DNA of 64,000 bases from Eudoraea chungangensis (GTDB taxonomy: Bacteria > Bacteroidota > Bacteroidia > Flavobacteriales > Flavobacteriaceae), in NCBI RefSeq assembly GCF_029360665.1, contig NZ_JARDUB010000006.1, forward strand, positions 496,001-560,000, written 5' to 3'. The notes under the pieces were generated by a model, which was not told where the DNA came from, ran no database searches, and saw only the letters and a list, made by a program, of their open reading frames with translations. The number at the start of each line of letters is the position of its first letter. The stretch's first letter is position 1. Both the position numbers and the translations under genes were made by a program. This document shows positions 18,338 to 26,793 of the stretch, one piece after another.

Positions 18338-19003
18338 ATGACGAAAGCCGAAAAAGTATCTTATGTTATTAATACGCTACAGGAAATTTATCCTACCATC
18401 CCAATCCCTTTGGAACATAAGGATCCTTATACCTTATTAATAGCAGTCTTACTGTCTGCTCAGAGTACAGATATTCGTGTAAATAAAATTACGCCTCTTT
18501 TATTTAAAAAAGCCGATAACCCTTTCGACATGGTTAAAATGTCTATTGATGACATTAGAGAGATTATAAAGCCAGTTGGCCTGTCACCCATGAAATCTAA
18601 GGGCATATATGGTCTATCACAAATCTTAATAGACAAATATGGGGGCGAAGTCCCACAAGAGCTTGAACTATTAGAAGAATTACCCTCGGTAGGCCATAAG
18701 ACTGCAAGTGTGGTAGTATCTCAAGCTTTTGGTATACCGGCTTTTCCAGTAGACACCCATATTCATCGACTTATGTATCGTTGGGGTTTTTCGAATGGAA
18801 AAAATGTAGTACAAACTGAAAAGGATGCCAAAAGATTATTTCCTAAAAACTTATGGAACGATCTGCATTTACAAATTATTTGGTATGGCAGAGAATTTTC
18901 CCCGGCTAGAGGCTGGGATCTAACTAAAGATATAATTACCCAAAATATTGGCAGAAAGTCTGTTTTAGCGGAGTACTATAAAACAAAAACGGCCCGCTAC
19001 TAG
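18338..19003 (+). CDS. nth: endonuclease III without an iron-sulfur cluster
   Basis: 221 residues, DNA glycosylase/AP lyase for oxidised pyrimidines in base-excision repair. The helix-hairpin-helix LPSVGHKTA (about 115-123) carries the catalytic Lys121, and AFPVDTHIHR carries the catalytic Asp139, close to Lys120 and Asp138 of the Escherichia coli enzyme. Unlike that enzyme, the C terminus has no Cys-x6-Cys-x2-Cys-x5-Cys loop; I find no cysteine anywhere in the protein, so a [4Fe-4S] cluster cannot form in the usual way. The last codons and the stop form part of a terminator hairpin. Confidence 0.95.
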   Translation: MTKAEKVSYVINTLQEIYPTIPIPLEHKDPYTLLIAVLLSAQSTDIRVNKITPLLFKKADNPFDMVKMSIDDIREIIKPVGLSPMKSKGIYGLSQILIDKYGGEVPQELELLEELPSVGHKTASVVVSQAFGIPAFPVDTHIHRLMYRWGFSNGKNVVQTEKDAKRLFPKNLWNDLHLQIIWYGREFSPARGWDLTKDIITQNIGRKSVLAEYYKTKTARY

Positions 19004-19017
19004 AGCGGGCCGTTTTT
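18985..19017. terminator. intrinsic terminator overlapping the nth stop codon
   Basis: Perfect 14-bp stem: AAAAACGGCCCGCT at 18985-18998 pairs with AGCGGGCCGTTTTT at 19004-19017, loop ACTAG. The 5' arm encodes the last residues of Nth and the stop TAG sits in the loop. Read the other way, it lies 1 bp beyond the stop of the 47-residue small gene and ends that transcript too. Confidence 0.92.
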
Positions 19018-19018
19018 A

Positions 19019-19162
19019 TTAATTTAGGTTCGTTTCAAACTTAAACCCCCTGTATTTAGTATATCTAAGTGACTTAGAATAATTCAGTAAAAACCGAATT
19101 GTGGCTGGTTTGGCCTTTGCTAATTTACAGGTATTCTCTTGTTCTGAGTAAATTTTTTCCAT
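19019..19162 (-). CDS. 47-residue small protein, copy 1 of sigma-linked pair
   Basis: A short frame starting MEKIYSEQ and ending FETNLN. It aligns without gaps to a second 47-residue frame at 20143-20286, with 27 of 47 residues identical by hand count; shared segments include IYS, CKL.KAKP, YSKSL and a final NLN. Each copy lies about 70 bp downstream of a sigma-factor gene on the same strand. Conservation of length, start, stop and position indicates that it is a real gene. It is Lys-rich and has no membrane segment. The function is unknown; a role with the sigma factor is an inference from position. Confidence 0.82.
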   Translation of the reverse strand: MEKIYSEQENTCKLAKAKPATIRFLLNYSKSLRYTKYRGFKFETNLN

Positions 19163-19174
19163 ATTGGTATAGCA

Positions 19175-19199
19175 TTGTTACGCTTTAATAACGCAACAA
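19175..19199 (-). promoter_or_regulatory. hairpin in front of small gene copy 1
   Basis: On the minus strand UUGUUGCG pairs with CGUAACAA (8 bp, one G-U) around a 9-base loop, ending 12 bases before the ATG. A matching hairpin with a changed but still paired position precedes copy 2. It could be an RNA structure or an operator. Confidence 0.55.
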
Positions 19200-19233
19200 C
19201 TATGGATATATTGTTTTTACTCTAGGTCTAATC

Positions 19234-19815
19234 TTAATTTGTTAAAACAATCTTGTGCTTTTCTATGATTTTTCGAAGATTGATTAATGCATATCGCATT
19301 CTTCCCAATGCTGTATTAATACTAACTCCCGTATTTTCTGATATTTCTTTAAAGCTCATATCTTTATAGATACGCATTAATAGGACTTCTCGCTGATCAT
19401 CTGGCAATTCTTCAATTAAACTTCCTAAGTCGCTATCAATTTGATCTTTAATTAACTGCTTTTCTGCATTTAATTTATCATCCCCGATTACAGAAAAGAT
19501 ATTAAAATCGTCACTCCCTTCAAATTTGGGCATTCTTTTGTTCTTCCTAAAATGGTCAATGATAAGATTATGCGCAATTCGCATAACCCATGGCAAAAAT
19601 TTTCCCTCTTCACTATAAGATCCTTTCTTAAGAGTCCTGATAACCTTAATAAAAGTATCCTGAAAGATATCTTCTGTAATGTCTCTATCGAGTACTTTGG
19701 AATAAATGAAACTGCTTATTCGCTGGTTATGTCTCTTTATTAATACTTCAAGTGATTTTTCATTACCGCTGATATAGTCTCTGACTAATTCTGAATCATC
19801 AATTTCGTATTCCAT
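19234..19815 (-). CDS. ECF-type RNA polymerase sigma factor, copy 1
   Basis: 193 residues with sigma region 2 (DIFQDTFIKVI, WVMRIAHNLIIDHFRKNKR, about residues 49-94) and region 4 (EELPDDQREVLLMR ... VSINTALGRMRYA, about 134-178). It should direct RNA polymerase to a specific promoter set. It aligns over its full length, without gaps, to the sigma factor at 20357-20938; about 151 of 193 residues are identical by hand count. No anti-sigma gene is adjacent; instead a 47-residue small gene follows. The leader TTAACCAAAAAA near the start is shared by both copies. Confidence 0.94.
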   Translation of the reverse strand: MEYEIDDSELVRDYISGNEKSLEVLIKRHNQRISSFIYSKVLDRDITEDIFQDTFIKVIRTLKKGSYSEEGKFLPWVMRIAHNLIIDHFRKNKRMPKFEGSDDFNIFSVIGDDKLNAEKQLIKDQIDSDLGSLIEELPDDQREVLLMRIYKDMSFKEISENTGVSINTALGRMRYALINLRKIIEKHKIVLTN

Positions 19816-20142
19816 AGTTAGTTATTTTTTGGTTAAGATTATGAGCTATGAAGCCTTTGGTTTTATTTTTTACTATTTATGAGTACTGCTGTGAAACAAT
19901 TACAAACTAAAAGTATATAAATAGCCCCCTCTCCGAAAAAGTATGTTGTAAAACAGCCTATTTTTGATGTCAAAGCACGAATTTGTATTTCTCAACACAA
20001 TAAATTGAACAAGCCTTAGTTCATGTTTGATTTTCCTACAAACTATCAACTGCGTAATTTATAGGTTCATAGCAATCTATTTATGGCATAAAAAAACCCT
20101 TCGAACTTAATCGAAGGGTTTTATATGATTTAAAAGCTTAGC
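19816..20142. other. intergenic region between the two sigma modules
   Basis: This 327-base stretch holds the terminator of module 2 at its right end and the promoter/leader of sigma factor copy 1 at its left end. The TTAACCAAAAAA leader just before the copy 1 start is shared with copy 2. I see no convincing TAnnTTTG element on the minus strand, no open frame with coding character, and no repeat beyond the terminator. Confidence 0.6.
20090..20122 (-). terminator. intrinsic terminator of sigma module 2
   Basis: On the minus strand AAAACCCTTCGA pairs with TCGAAGGGTTTT (12 bp, loop of six) followed by a run of seven T. It lies 21 bp beyond the stop of small gene copy 2. Confidence 0.9.
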
Positions 20143-20286
20143 CTAGTTTAGATTCCTTTCAAAGCTTAGTCCCTTATGGTTGCATATATCCAAAGACTTG
20201 GAATATTGAATAAGAAATTGAATCGTTTCTGGTTTGGCTTTTACGAGTTTGCACTTGTCTGCTTGATCTGAGTAAATTTGTTTCAT
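20143..20286 (-). CDS. 47-residue small protein, copy 2 of sigma-linked pair
   Basis: Starts MKQIYSDQ and ends FERNLN; 27 of 47 residues match copy 1 at 19019-19162. It lies 70 bp downstream of sigma factor copy 2 and before a strong terminator, so the sigma gene and the small gene form a transcription unit. It carries two cysteines (residues 12 and 35), of which only the first is shared with copy 1. It has no membrane segment. Function is unknown. Confidence 0.82.
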   Translation of the reverse strand: MKQIYSDQADKCKLVKAKPETIQFLIQYSKSLDICNHKGLSFERNLN

Positions 20287-20293
20287 AAATATA

Positions 20294-20320
20294 ATTGTTA
20301 CTCCTAAATAACGTAACAAT
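20294..20320 (-). promoter_or_regulatory. hairpin in front of small gene copy 2
   Basis: On the minus strand AUUGUUAC pairs perfectly with GUAACAAU around an 11-base loop, ending 7 bases before the ATG. It corresponds to the hairpin before copy 1. Confidence 0.55.
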
Positions 20321-20356
20321 TAAAAAAGCAGATCTTATTACTCGTCCTATAACGTA

Positions 20357-20938
20357 TTAATTCGTTAAAACAATACTATTCTTTTCTATGAGCTTTCTAA
20401 GGTTAATTAATGCATAGCGCATTCTACCTAGAGCCGTATTGATGCTAACATCTGTATTTTCGGCGATTTCCTTAAAACTCATATCCTTATATATACGCAT
20501 TATCACTACTTCCTGCTGATCCTCCGGCAATTCTTCAATTAAGGAAGCCAGATCAGTTTCTATTTGTTCCTTAATCAATTGACGCTCTGCATCTAGCTTA
20601 TCATCGCCTAAGACAGAGAAAATATTAAAATCTTCTCCCCCATCAAACTTTGGCATCCTTTTATTCTTTCTAAAATGGTCGATAACAAGATTATGCGCAA
20701 TTCGCATAACCCAGGGCAAAAACTTGCCCTCTTCATTATAGGCTCCTCTTTTTAGAGTTTTAATGACTTTGATAAAAGTATCCTGAAATATATCCTCGGT
20801 AACTTCTTTATCTAAGACTTTAGAATAAATGAAGCTAGAAAGACGCTGGTTGTGTTTGTTTATAAGAATTTCCAAAGACTTTTCGTCTCCATCAATATAA
20901 TTCTGTACAAGAATAGGGTCTGTTGCGTGTAGTTGCAT
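20357..20938 (-). CDS. ECF-type RNA polymerase sigma factor, copy 2
   Basis: 193 residues with the same region 2 and region 4 layout as copy 1 and the same C terminus IVLTN. Most differences between the copies are conservative (Asp/Glu, Ile/Val/Leu, Lys/Arg), with the extreme N terminus the most divergent. The putative recognition helix of region 4.2 (VSINTALGRMRYA) is identical, so both may read the same promoters. It is transcribed divergently from uvrA; a possible -7 element (TATATTTG) lies at 21055-21062, giving a leader of over 100 bases. Confidence 0.94.
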   Translation of the reverse strand: MQLHATDPILVQNYIDGDEKSLEILINKHNQRLSSFIYSKVLDKEVTEDIFQDTFIKVIKTLKRGAYNEEGKFLPWVMRIAHNLVIDHFRKNKRMPKFDGGEDFNIFSVLGDDKLDAERQLIKEQIETDLASLIEELPEDQQEVVIMRIYKDMSFKEIAENTDVSINTALGRMRYALINLRKLIEKNSIVLTN

Positions 20939-21131
20939 ACGTATTACTTTTTTGGTTAAACTTCAAGTTCTCCCTTTGGGTTGGAGACTTTTGTTGTATT
21001 AGAATTTCAAAAAAGTAATTGTTTTCTATATGCTTCTGTTTAGTAACTAGGCTTCAAATATAAATAAAATTTAATTAGAGTAAAGAATTATTGTTGTGTG
21101 CAGCCATTTTTTATAGGCCAAAACAACCTCA

Positions 21132-21163
21132 TTGGTTATTGAAATGAACATATTGTATCTTTG
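21132..21163 (+). promoter_or_regulatory. uvrA promoter
   Basis: TTG at 21132-21134 and TATCTTTG at 21156-21163, separated by 21 bp, match the Bacteroidota -33/-7 pattern. The -7 element ends 17 bp before the uvrA ATG. Confidence 0.7.
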
Positions 21164-21180
21164 CAAACCTATTATTAGCT

Positions 21181-23961
21181 ATGACCGTATTATCTAAAGT
21201 AAATCCAAAAAACAACATAATCATAAAGGGTGCAAAACTGCATAATTTAAAGAATATTGATGTAGTTATACCCAGAAACAAATTGGTAGTTATCACTGGT
21301 CTGTCCGGATCCGGAAAATCAACTTTGGCCTTTGATACATTGTATGCGGAAGGGCAGCGCAGGTATGTAGAAAGTCTATCTTCCTATGCTAGGCAGTTCT
21401 TAGGAAAACTAGACAAACCCAAAGTAGATTACATAAAAGGAATAGCCCCAGCTATTGCCATAGAGCAAAAAGTAAATTCAACCAATCCAAGGTCTACCGT
21501 TGGTACAAGTACGGAAATCTATGATTATTTAAAACTCTTATATGCAAGAATAGGTAAAACTTATTCCCCGGTATCCGGCAAACTCGTTAAAAAACATACG
21601 GTAACCGATGTAGTAAATTACATTAAGACTTTTAAGCTAAACGACAAGCTTTTGTTGTTAGCTCCCGTAGTAATTCCAAAAGATAGAGATACTGTAAAAT
21701 CTCTGGAACTCTTATCCAAACAAGGCTTTGCACGTATAAAAAAGGATGGGGAAGTTATACGTATTGAACAAGCGGATGAAAGTATTGGGAAGACCTTTGA
21801 CTTGGTGATTGACAGAATTATTACCAAGGACGATGATGATTTTTACAACAGATTAGCAAATGCGGTTGATACGGCTTTTTTTGAAGGAAAGGGATATTGT
21901 AGCGTTGAAGAACTATCTTCTGGCAAGATCACCCAATTCAGCAATAAATTTGAATTGGATGGCCTCCAGTTTATGGAACCAAATGTTCATCTTTTTAGTT
22001 TTAATAATCCATATGGAGCCTGCCCTAAATGCGAAGGTTACGGAGACGTCATTGGCATTGATGAAGATTTGGTGATTCCAAATACTAGTCTTTCTATTTA
22101 TGAAAATGCCATTTTTCCTTGGCGAGGTGAAAGTATGAGTACTTATAGAGATCATCTAGTGAATACTGCCTACAAATTTGATTTCCCTATTCATAAACCC
22201 TGGTATCAATTAACGGAGCAACAAAGGCAGTTGGTATGGGACGGAAATAAACATTTTACAGGTCTTCATGCATTTTTTAAGAAATTAGAAGACAAAAGCT
22301 ACAAAATACAGAACAGGGTAATGCTCTCACGTTACCGTGGCAAAACCAAATGTACCCTATGTATAGGAAGGCGTCTTAGAAAAGAAACGGATAATATTAA
22401 AATTGAGGAAGCATCTATCTCGGAGCTCGTAGAAATGCCCATTGAAAACTTGATTACGTTTTTTAACACGCTTAAGTTAAACGAGCACGATTTAAAAATT
22501 TCAAATCGGTTATTAAAAGAGATCAGAACAAGACTTTCCTTTTTAGATAAGGTAGGTCTACAGTATTTAACACTAAATAGAAAATCCAATACATTATCTG
22601 GAGGAGAAAGTCAACGAATAAACTTAGCTACCTCATTGGGGAGTAGTCTGGTCGGTTCTATGTATATATTAGACGAGCCCAGCATAGGCCTACATCCGCG
22701 AGACACCGAAAACCTGATCGAAGTACTTAAATCCCTTAGAGACCTTGGAAATACCGTAATTGTGGTAGAACACGATGAAGACATAATGCTTGCAGCAGAT
22801 GAAATTATTGACATTGGTCCTGAGGCTGGCACCTTAGGAGGGGAAGTAGTGGCTTGTGGTCCAATGAGTGAAATTATTAAATCAACCTCCTTAACGGCTT
22901 CCTACCTCAGTGGTAAGGAAGAAATAAAAGTCCCTGAAAAAAGAAGAGAGTCTAAAAGCTTTATTGAAATTAAAGGAGCTAGAGAGAATAATCTTAAAAA
23001 TGTAGATATAAGCTTTCCTCTTAATATGCTAACGGTCATAAGTGGAGTTTCTGGGAGCGGTAAAAGTACTTTGGTAAAGAAGATTCTCTATCCTGTACTT
23101 TTAAAAAAACTAGGAGGCTATGGTGAAAAAGCAGGGCAACATACGTCTATTTCAGGGGAATATAAAGGCTTAAAAACAGTAGAATTTGTAGATCAGAACC
23201 CTATAGGCAGATCTTCCAGGTCTAATCCCGTCACATATATCAAGGCATACGACGATATTCGGGCCCTTTTTGCATCACAGAAATTAAGTAAATTAAGGGG
23301 TTATCAGGCCAAACACTTTTCCTTTAACGTAGATGGCGGACGCTGTGAAAAATGTAAGGGAGAAGGTGAAATCACTGTGGAAATGCAGTTTATGGCCGAT
23401 GTACATTTAGAATGTGATGTATGTTACGGTCAACGCTTCAAAAAAGAAGTATTAGAAGTACGCTTTGAAGGAAAAAATATCAACGATGTCTTAAACATGA
23501 CAATAGACGAGGCTATTTCCTTTTTCCGGGCAGGTTCACAAAATCGAATAGTTACTAAGTTAAATCCCCTTCAAGAAGTTGGTTTGGGTTATGTTACCCT
23601 AGGACAGTCTTCTTCTACGCTTTCAGGGGGAGAAGCACAAAGAATTAAATTGGCGTCCTTTCTGGTCAAGGGAAATTCAAAAGATAAAGCACTTTTTATT
23701 TTTGACGAACCTACGACAGGACTGCACTTTCATGACATAAACAAACTTTTAAAATCTTTTAATGCCCTCATAGAGCGTGGCCATTCCATAATTGTTATAG
23801 AACATAATATAGAATTTATTAAATGTGCCGACTATTTAATTGATTTAGGGCCTGAAAGTGGCGATAAGGGAGGTAATATTGTTGCCCGTGGCACCCCGGA
23901 GGAAGTAATCCTAAACCCAGTATCTTATACGGCCGGCTATTTGAAAGAAAAGTTGAATTGA
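21181..23961 (+). CDS. uvrA: excinuclease ABC subunit A
   Basis: 926 residues, the damage-recognition ATPase of nucleotide excision repair. Two ABC ATPase halves are visible: Walker A TGLSGSGKST (about 39-48) followed by the UvrA-specific RRYVESLSSYARQFL, signature LSGGESQR; then Walker A SGVSGSGKST and signature LSGGEAQR with FDEPTTGLHFHD. Zinc-finger cysteines appear in CPKCEGYG, in CTLCIGRR and in the CEKCKGEG ... CDVCYGQR pair. The length is normal. It has its own promoter and no same-strand partner; the genes to its left are the sigma modules, transcribed away. Confidence 0.96.
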   Translation: MTVLSKVNPKNNIIIKGAKLHNLKNIDVVIPRNKLVVITGLSGSGKSTLAFDTLYAEGQRRYVESLSSYARQFLGKLDKPKVDYIKGIAPAIAIEQKVNSTNPRSTVGTSTEIYDYLKLLYARIGKTYSPVSGKLVKKHTVTDVVNYIKTFKLNDKLLLLAPVVIPKDRDTVKSLELLSKQGFARIKKDGEVIRIEQADESIGKTFDLVIDRIITKDDDDFYNRLANAVDTAFFEGKGYCSVEELSSGKITQFSNKFELDGLQFMEPNVHLFSFNNPYGACPKCEGYGDVIGIDEDLVIPNTSLSIYENAIFPWRGESMSTYRDHLVNTAYKFDFPIHKPWYQLTEQQRQLVWDGNKHFTGLHAFFKKLEDKSYKIQNRVMLSRYRGKTKCTLCIGRRLRKETDNIKIEEASISELVEMPIENLITFFNTLKLNEHDLKISNRLLKEIRTRLSFLDKVGLQYLTLNRKSNTLSGGESQRINLATSLGSSLVGSMYILDEPSIGLHPRDTENLIEVLKSLRDLGNTVIVVEHDEDIMLAADEIIDIGPEAGTLGGEVVACGPMSEIIKSTSLTASYLSGKEEIKVPEKRRESKSFIEIKGARENNLKNVDISFPLNMLTVISGVSGSGKSTLVKKILYPVLLKKLGGYGEKAGQHTSISGEYKGLKTVEFVDQNPIGRSSRSNPVTYIKAYDDIRALFASQKLSKLRGYQAKHFSFNVDGGRCEKCKGEGEITVEMQFMADVHLECDVCYGQRFKKEVLEVRFEGKNINDVLNMTIDEAISFFRAGSQNRIVTKLNPLQEVGLGYVTLGQSSSTLSGGEAQRIKLASFLVKGNSKDKALFIFDEPTTGLHFHDINKLLKSFNALIERGHSIIVIEHNIEFIKCADYLIDLGPESGDKGGNIVARGTPEEVILNPVSYTAGYLKEKLN

Positions 23962-24143
23962 TTTCGTTGTACTTAGAAAATCAATAGGTTTTACTGTGGA
24001 AAAAGTATAAAATTATGGTATTTTAATTATTTATATTACTGAATACCAGAGTTTTATCAAAATAAACAAATTTATGGCACGCTGTTTGGATAGTTAATTG
24101 TAGATGTAAATAATTGCATTCATAACTATTAAAACCTTATGTC

Positions 24144-25274
24144 ATGAGAAACTTAATCCTTTTAATTTCAGGAATGGTCTTAGTCAACAGTGGACTGAAG
24201 GCAGAGGTATTAGAGAATAACAATACTATTAGTACTTCTTTTAATAATAACGCCATAATATTTGTTGAAAATGGAATAACCTTCTCTATTTACAGAGATG
24301 GTGTATTCGACTTCTATATGGAGAGTGTAGTAAATCCTATTTACAATGTGAACAATGTAGGAGTTGCTTATACCTTCAATTCCGGTTATAATTATAACTC
24401 CTATGTACAATACGATGCTTATGGTGCAGTTATCCAAGTTCAGAATGTACCAATATACTATGATTATTACGGGAGAGTAAATAGAATTGGAGCCATTCCA
24501 ATTGGTTATAGCAATGGATATGTTCGTCGTGTTGGCGGTCTAGGTGTTTATTACAACAATCGAGGTTATTATGGGAGTTTTACAGGATACGTAAATTATT
24601 CGAATAGGTATTACGCCTTTAATCCCTACTACAATTATTTTGTAAGACCAGCAGCCGGATTTTGTTTGGTCTACAATAGACCCTACAGAAGGTACTACCA
24701 GCCTATTAGGTATACATATTATAGACCGTATAATAACAATTATAGAAGGGCATATGCTCATGTAGGGAAGACATATAGACAAAACCCTAACTATACCCAT
24801 AGGTCTAGAATATATAAAAATGATAAACGTGTAACCAGACGGAATAATACTTTGAATAGGAGAAGTAGTCATAATAATAAGGCGGTCACTTCCAATCAAA
24901 GGAGTGTTACCTATAGATCTAATGTAAATTCTAGTAATAGAACCAATAGTACTAGGAATGGAAGATCCAAGGCTATCCGAACTGATGCTAGAACTAAGCA
25001 GAATATTAAACAGAATAGAAACGAGGCGTACATAAAAAAGAATAGCCCGAAAACTAATTCAACAAGGTCTAATTCTGCCAGAATAGCACAAAGCAGGTCT
25101 AAAAAAGAGAATTTACGCCCTGGCAGTGGCAATGGTAATTCCAGGTCTTCCTACAAAAGTGTAAAGGGAACTAAAACCAAAGAAGTGGCACAAAGAACAT
25201 CTTTCGAAAAGGATAGAAGAATTAAGTCCAGTTCAAGGTCTGGCAACTCAAGAGGTAGAAGTTCTAAACAATAG
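24144..25274 (+). CDS. secreted Tyr/Asn-rich protein with long Arg/Ser/Asn-rich tail
   Basis: 376 residues. A signal peptide (residues 1-20, ending GLKA) is followed by an acidic/neutral region of about 150 residues very rich in Tyr, Asn and Gly (repeats such as YNYNSYVQYD, YYNNRGYYG) and then a highly basic, low-complexity tail of about 190 residues rich in Arg, Ser, Asn and Lys. I recognise no catalytic motif. The composition suggests a cell-envelope or extracellular structural protein that could bind acidic polysaccharide or nucleic acid; this is an inference. It is monocistronic, ending at a strong terminator. Confidence 0.85.
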   Translation: MRNLILLISGMVLVNSGLKAEVLENNNTISTSFNNNAIIFVENGITFSIYRDGVFDFYMESVVNPIYNVNNVGVAYTFNSGYNYNSYVQYDAYGAVIQVQNVPIYYDYYGRVNRIGAIPIGYSNGYVRRVGGLGVYYNNRGYYGSFTGYVNYSNRYYAFNPYYNYFVRPAAGFCLVYNRPYRRYYQPIRYTYYRPYNNNYRRAYAHVGKTYRQNPNYTHRSRIYKNDKRVTRRNNTLNRRSSHNNKAVTSNQRSVTYRSNVNSSNRTNSTRNGRSKAIRTDARTKQNIKQNRNEAYIKKNSPKTNSTRSNSARIAQSRSKKENLRPGSGNGNSRSSYKSVKGTKTKEVAQRTSFEKDRRIKSSSRSGNSRGRSSKQ

Positions 25275-25297
25275 TTTTTTTAAGTTGATTGGTTGTT

Positions 25298-25334
25298 AAA
25301 GCCCGTATTGAGATTTTCAATACGGGCTTTTTTT
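25298..25334. terminator. bidirectional intrinsic terminator
   Basis: AAAGCCCGTATTGA at 25298-25311 pairs with TCAATACGGGCTTT at 25317-25330 (14 bp, loop of five), T run after it. It ends the secreted-protein gene and, on the other strand, the flippase operon whose stop is at 25333. Confidence 0.92.
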
Positions 25335-26793
25335 ATTTCTTTATTTTGTAAAATGAAAAAAGTTTGGATATAATATCTTCTGAGATACGAAACCTTTGAA
25401 GGATAACTATGTATGAAGAAACAATTAAAACGCTCTTAACAAAGATATTCACCAAGGGATGGAAGGAGAAATCAAAACTATAAAATAATACCCCAAGAAA
25501 CAGTAAGAGAGCTGAAACCCTAAAAGTATCCCTTGTAAATGGCTGGATATGAAATTTTTGCTTAACGTAGAAGAGTTTTATTGTGTTGAACATAAATATG
25601 GCAATAAATGAGGCAAAAGCGGCTCCCTCGATCCCATACTTTGGTATAAATATCCAATTAAATAAAACGGTGCATAGGGCTAAGAATAGTCCAAAAACAA
25701 GTGTGGTCCTGTAGTATTTAGAATTATATAAAATGGAATTGTTAATTCCGTTCAGAGCATCGTAAACTTTTGTAGCTCCTATTAGGAAAACTACCAAAAA
25801 ACCACCTCTATAACTTGGTGGTAAAAAAATGTAGAGTTCCTTTAAGTTTAGTACAATTAGCAAAAAAACCAAACCTGAAATAATTAAAAGAGACAAGGAA
25901 CTTTTCTGATAAAGCTCCTTCAAAGACTTATAGTCCTTTTTATTTAGTAATTCGGCAGTTATGGGGTAGGTGATTTGGTGCATAGCTCTGGCAGGTACAG
26001 CTACCACAATAGCTATAAAAATGGCGACGGTATAGTACGCTACATTTTCAATTTCAATAAATTGATTAATCATAAACCTGTCTATTTCTAGGATGACTAT
26101 TGCCGAAGATCCTCCCAAGATAATAAGAAAACTATAATTGAAAACCTCCTGAAATTCCTTTGTCCACCTAAACTTAAAATTCCAATTTCTCAGAGAAAGC
26201 GAATAAAACATCATTATTAAGGTCCTGATTAAATATAGGGCCACCATGAGATCCAGAAACTCCGCAACGTTTATACACTGAACATATAGTAGGCATAATA
26301 GAATGGCAATTCCTAAACGGATAAATATTTCCTTCATAAAATTCCCAAATACAGATTGTAATTGAACTTTAGACCAAGCATAGAATACCTCGAAATAAGC
26401 CATTCCTAGCCCGATTAGAAAGATGTGCCATATATAGGCTTTTACAATGAGATTTTTCCTAGCAAGAAATTCACCAATCATATCGTTGGCAAAAAAACTA
26501 AATCCTGCAATTGGGATTATCGCCAACAAGGGAAGTAATAACAATAGACTTAAAAAATTATCTGTTAGCTCACCGTCTCTAAATCTGCTGAAATACTTCA
26601 CTAAGGTATTCGGAACACCAAAGGCCATTAAAGGAGTCAGGATGGCGGCTGTAGAAAGAATTACACCAATTAGACCATAATATTCGTCAGACATAAAGCG
26701 GGTATAAAGAACAAGGGTATTCACCGCTCCAATACCGAAACCAATATAGGTGACAATTAAATTTCTTAGCGATTGTTTATAGACTATTCCCAT
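25333..26793 (-). CDS. polysaccharide flippase (Wzx/MATE-type)
   Basis: 486 residues with about 12-14 membrane helices and few charged residues. The N terminus (LRNLIVTYIGFGIGAVNTLVLYT) and the mid-protein ILGGSSAIVILEIDRFMI segment are characteristic of oligosaccharide flippases of the MOP superfamily, which move lipid-linked glycans across the inner membrane. Its start overlaps the end of the glycosyltransferase gene by 10 bases. Together with YfhO and the glycosyltransferase it forms a surface-glycan operon. The glycan is not identifiable. Confidence 0.9.
   Translation of the reverse strand: MGIVYKQSLRNLIVTYIGFGIGAVNTLVLYTRFMSDEYYGLIGVILSTAAILTPLMAFGVPNTLVKYFSRFRDGELTDNFLSLLLLLPLLAIIPIAGFSFFANDMIGEFLARKNLIVKAYIWHIFLIGLGMAYFEVFYAWSKVQLQSVFGNFMKEIFIRLGIAILLCLLYVQCINVAEFLDLMVALYLIRTLIMMFYSLSLRNWNFKFRWTKEFQEVFNYSFLIILGGSSAIVILEIDRFMINQFIEIENVAYYTVAIFIAIVVAVPARAMHQITYPITAELLNKKDYKSLKELYQKSSLSLLIISGLVFLLIVLNLKELYIFLPPSYRGGFLVVFLIGATKVYDALNGINNSILYNSKYYRTTLVFGLFLALCTVLFNWIFIPKYGIEGAAFASFIAIFMFNTIKLFYVKQKFHIQPFTRDTFRVSALLLFLGVLFYSFDFSFHPLVNIFVKSVLIVSSYIVILQRFRISEDIISKLFSFYKIKK

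Noticed and set aside
21090-21098. Single TTGTTGTG near the uvrA promoter
   Set aside because: A half-site only; no partner 21 bp away and no -7 element 33 bp from it, so it is not counted as a LytTR-type site.
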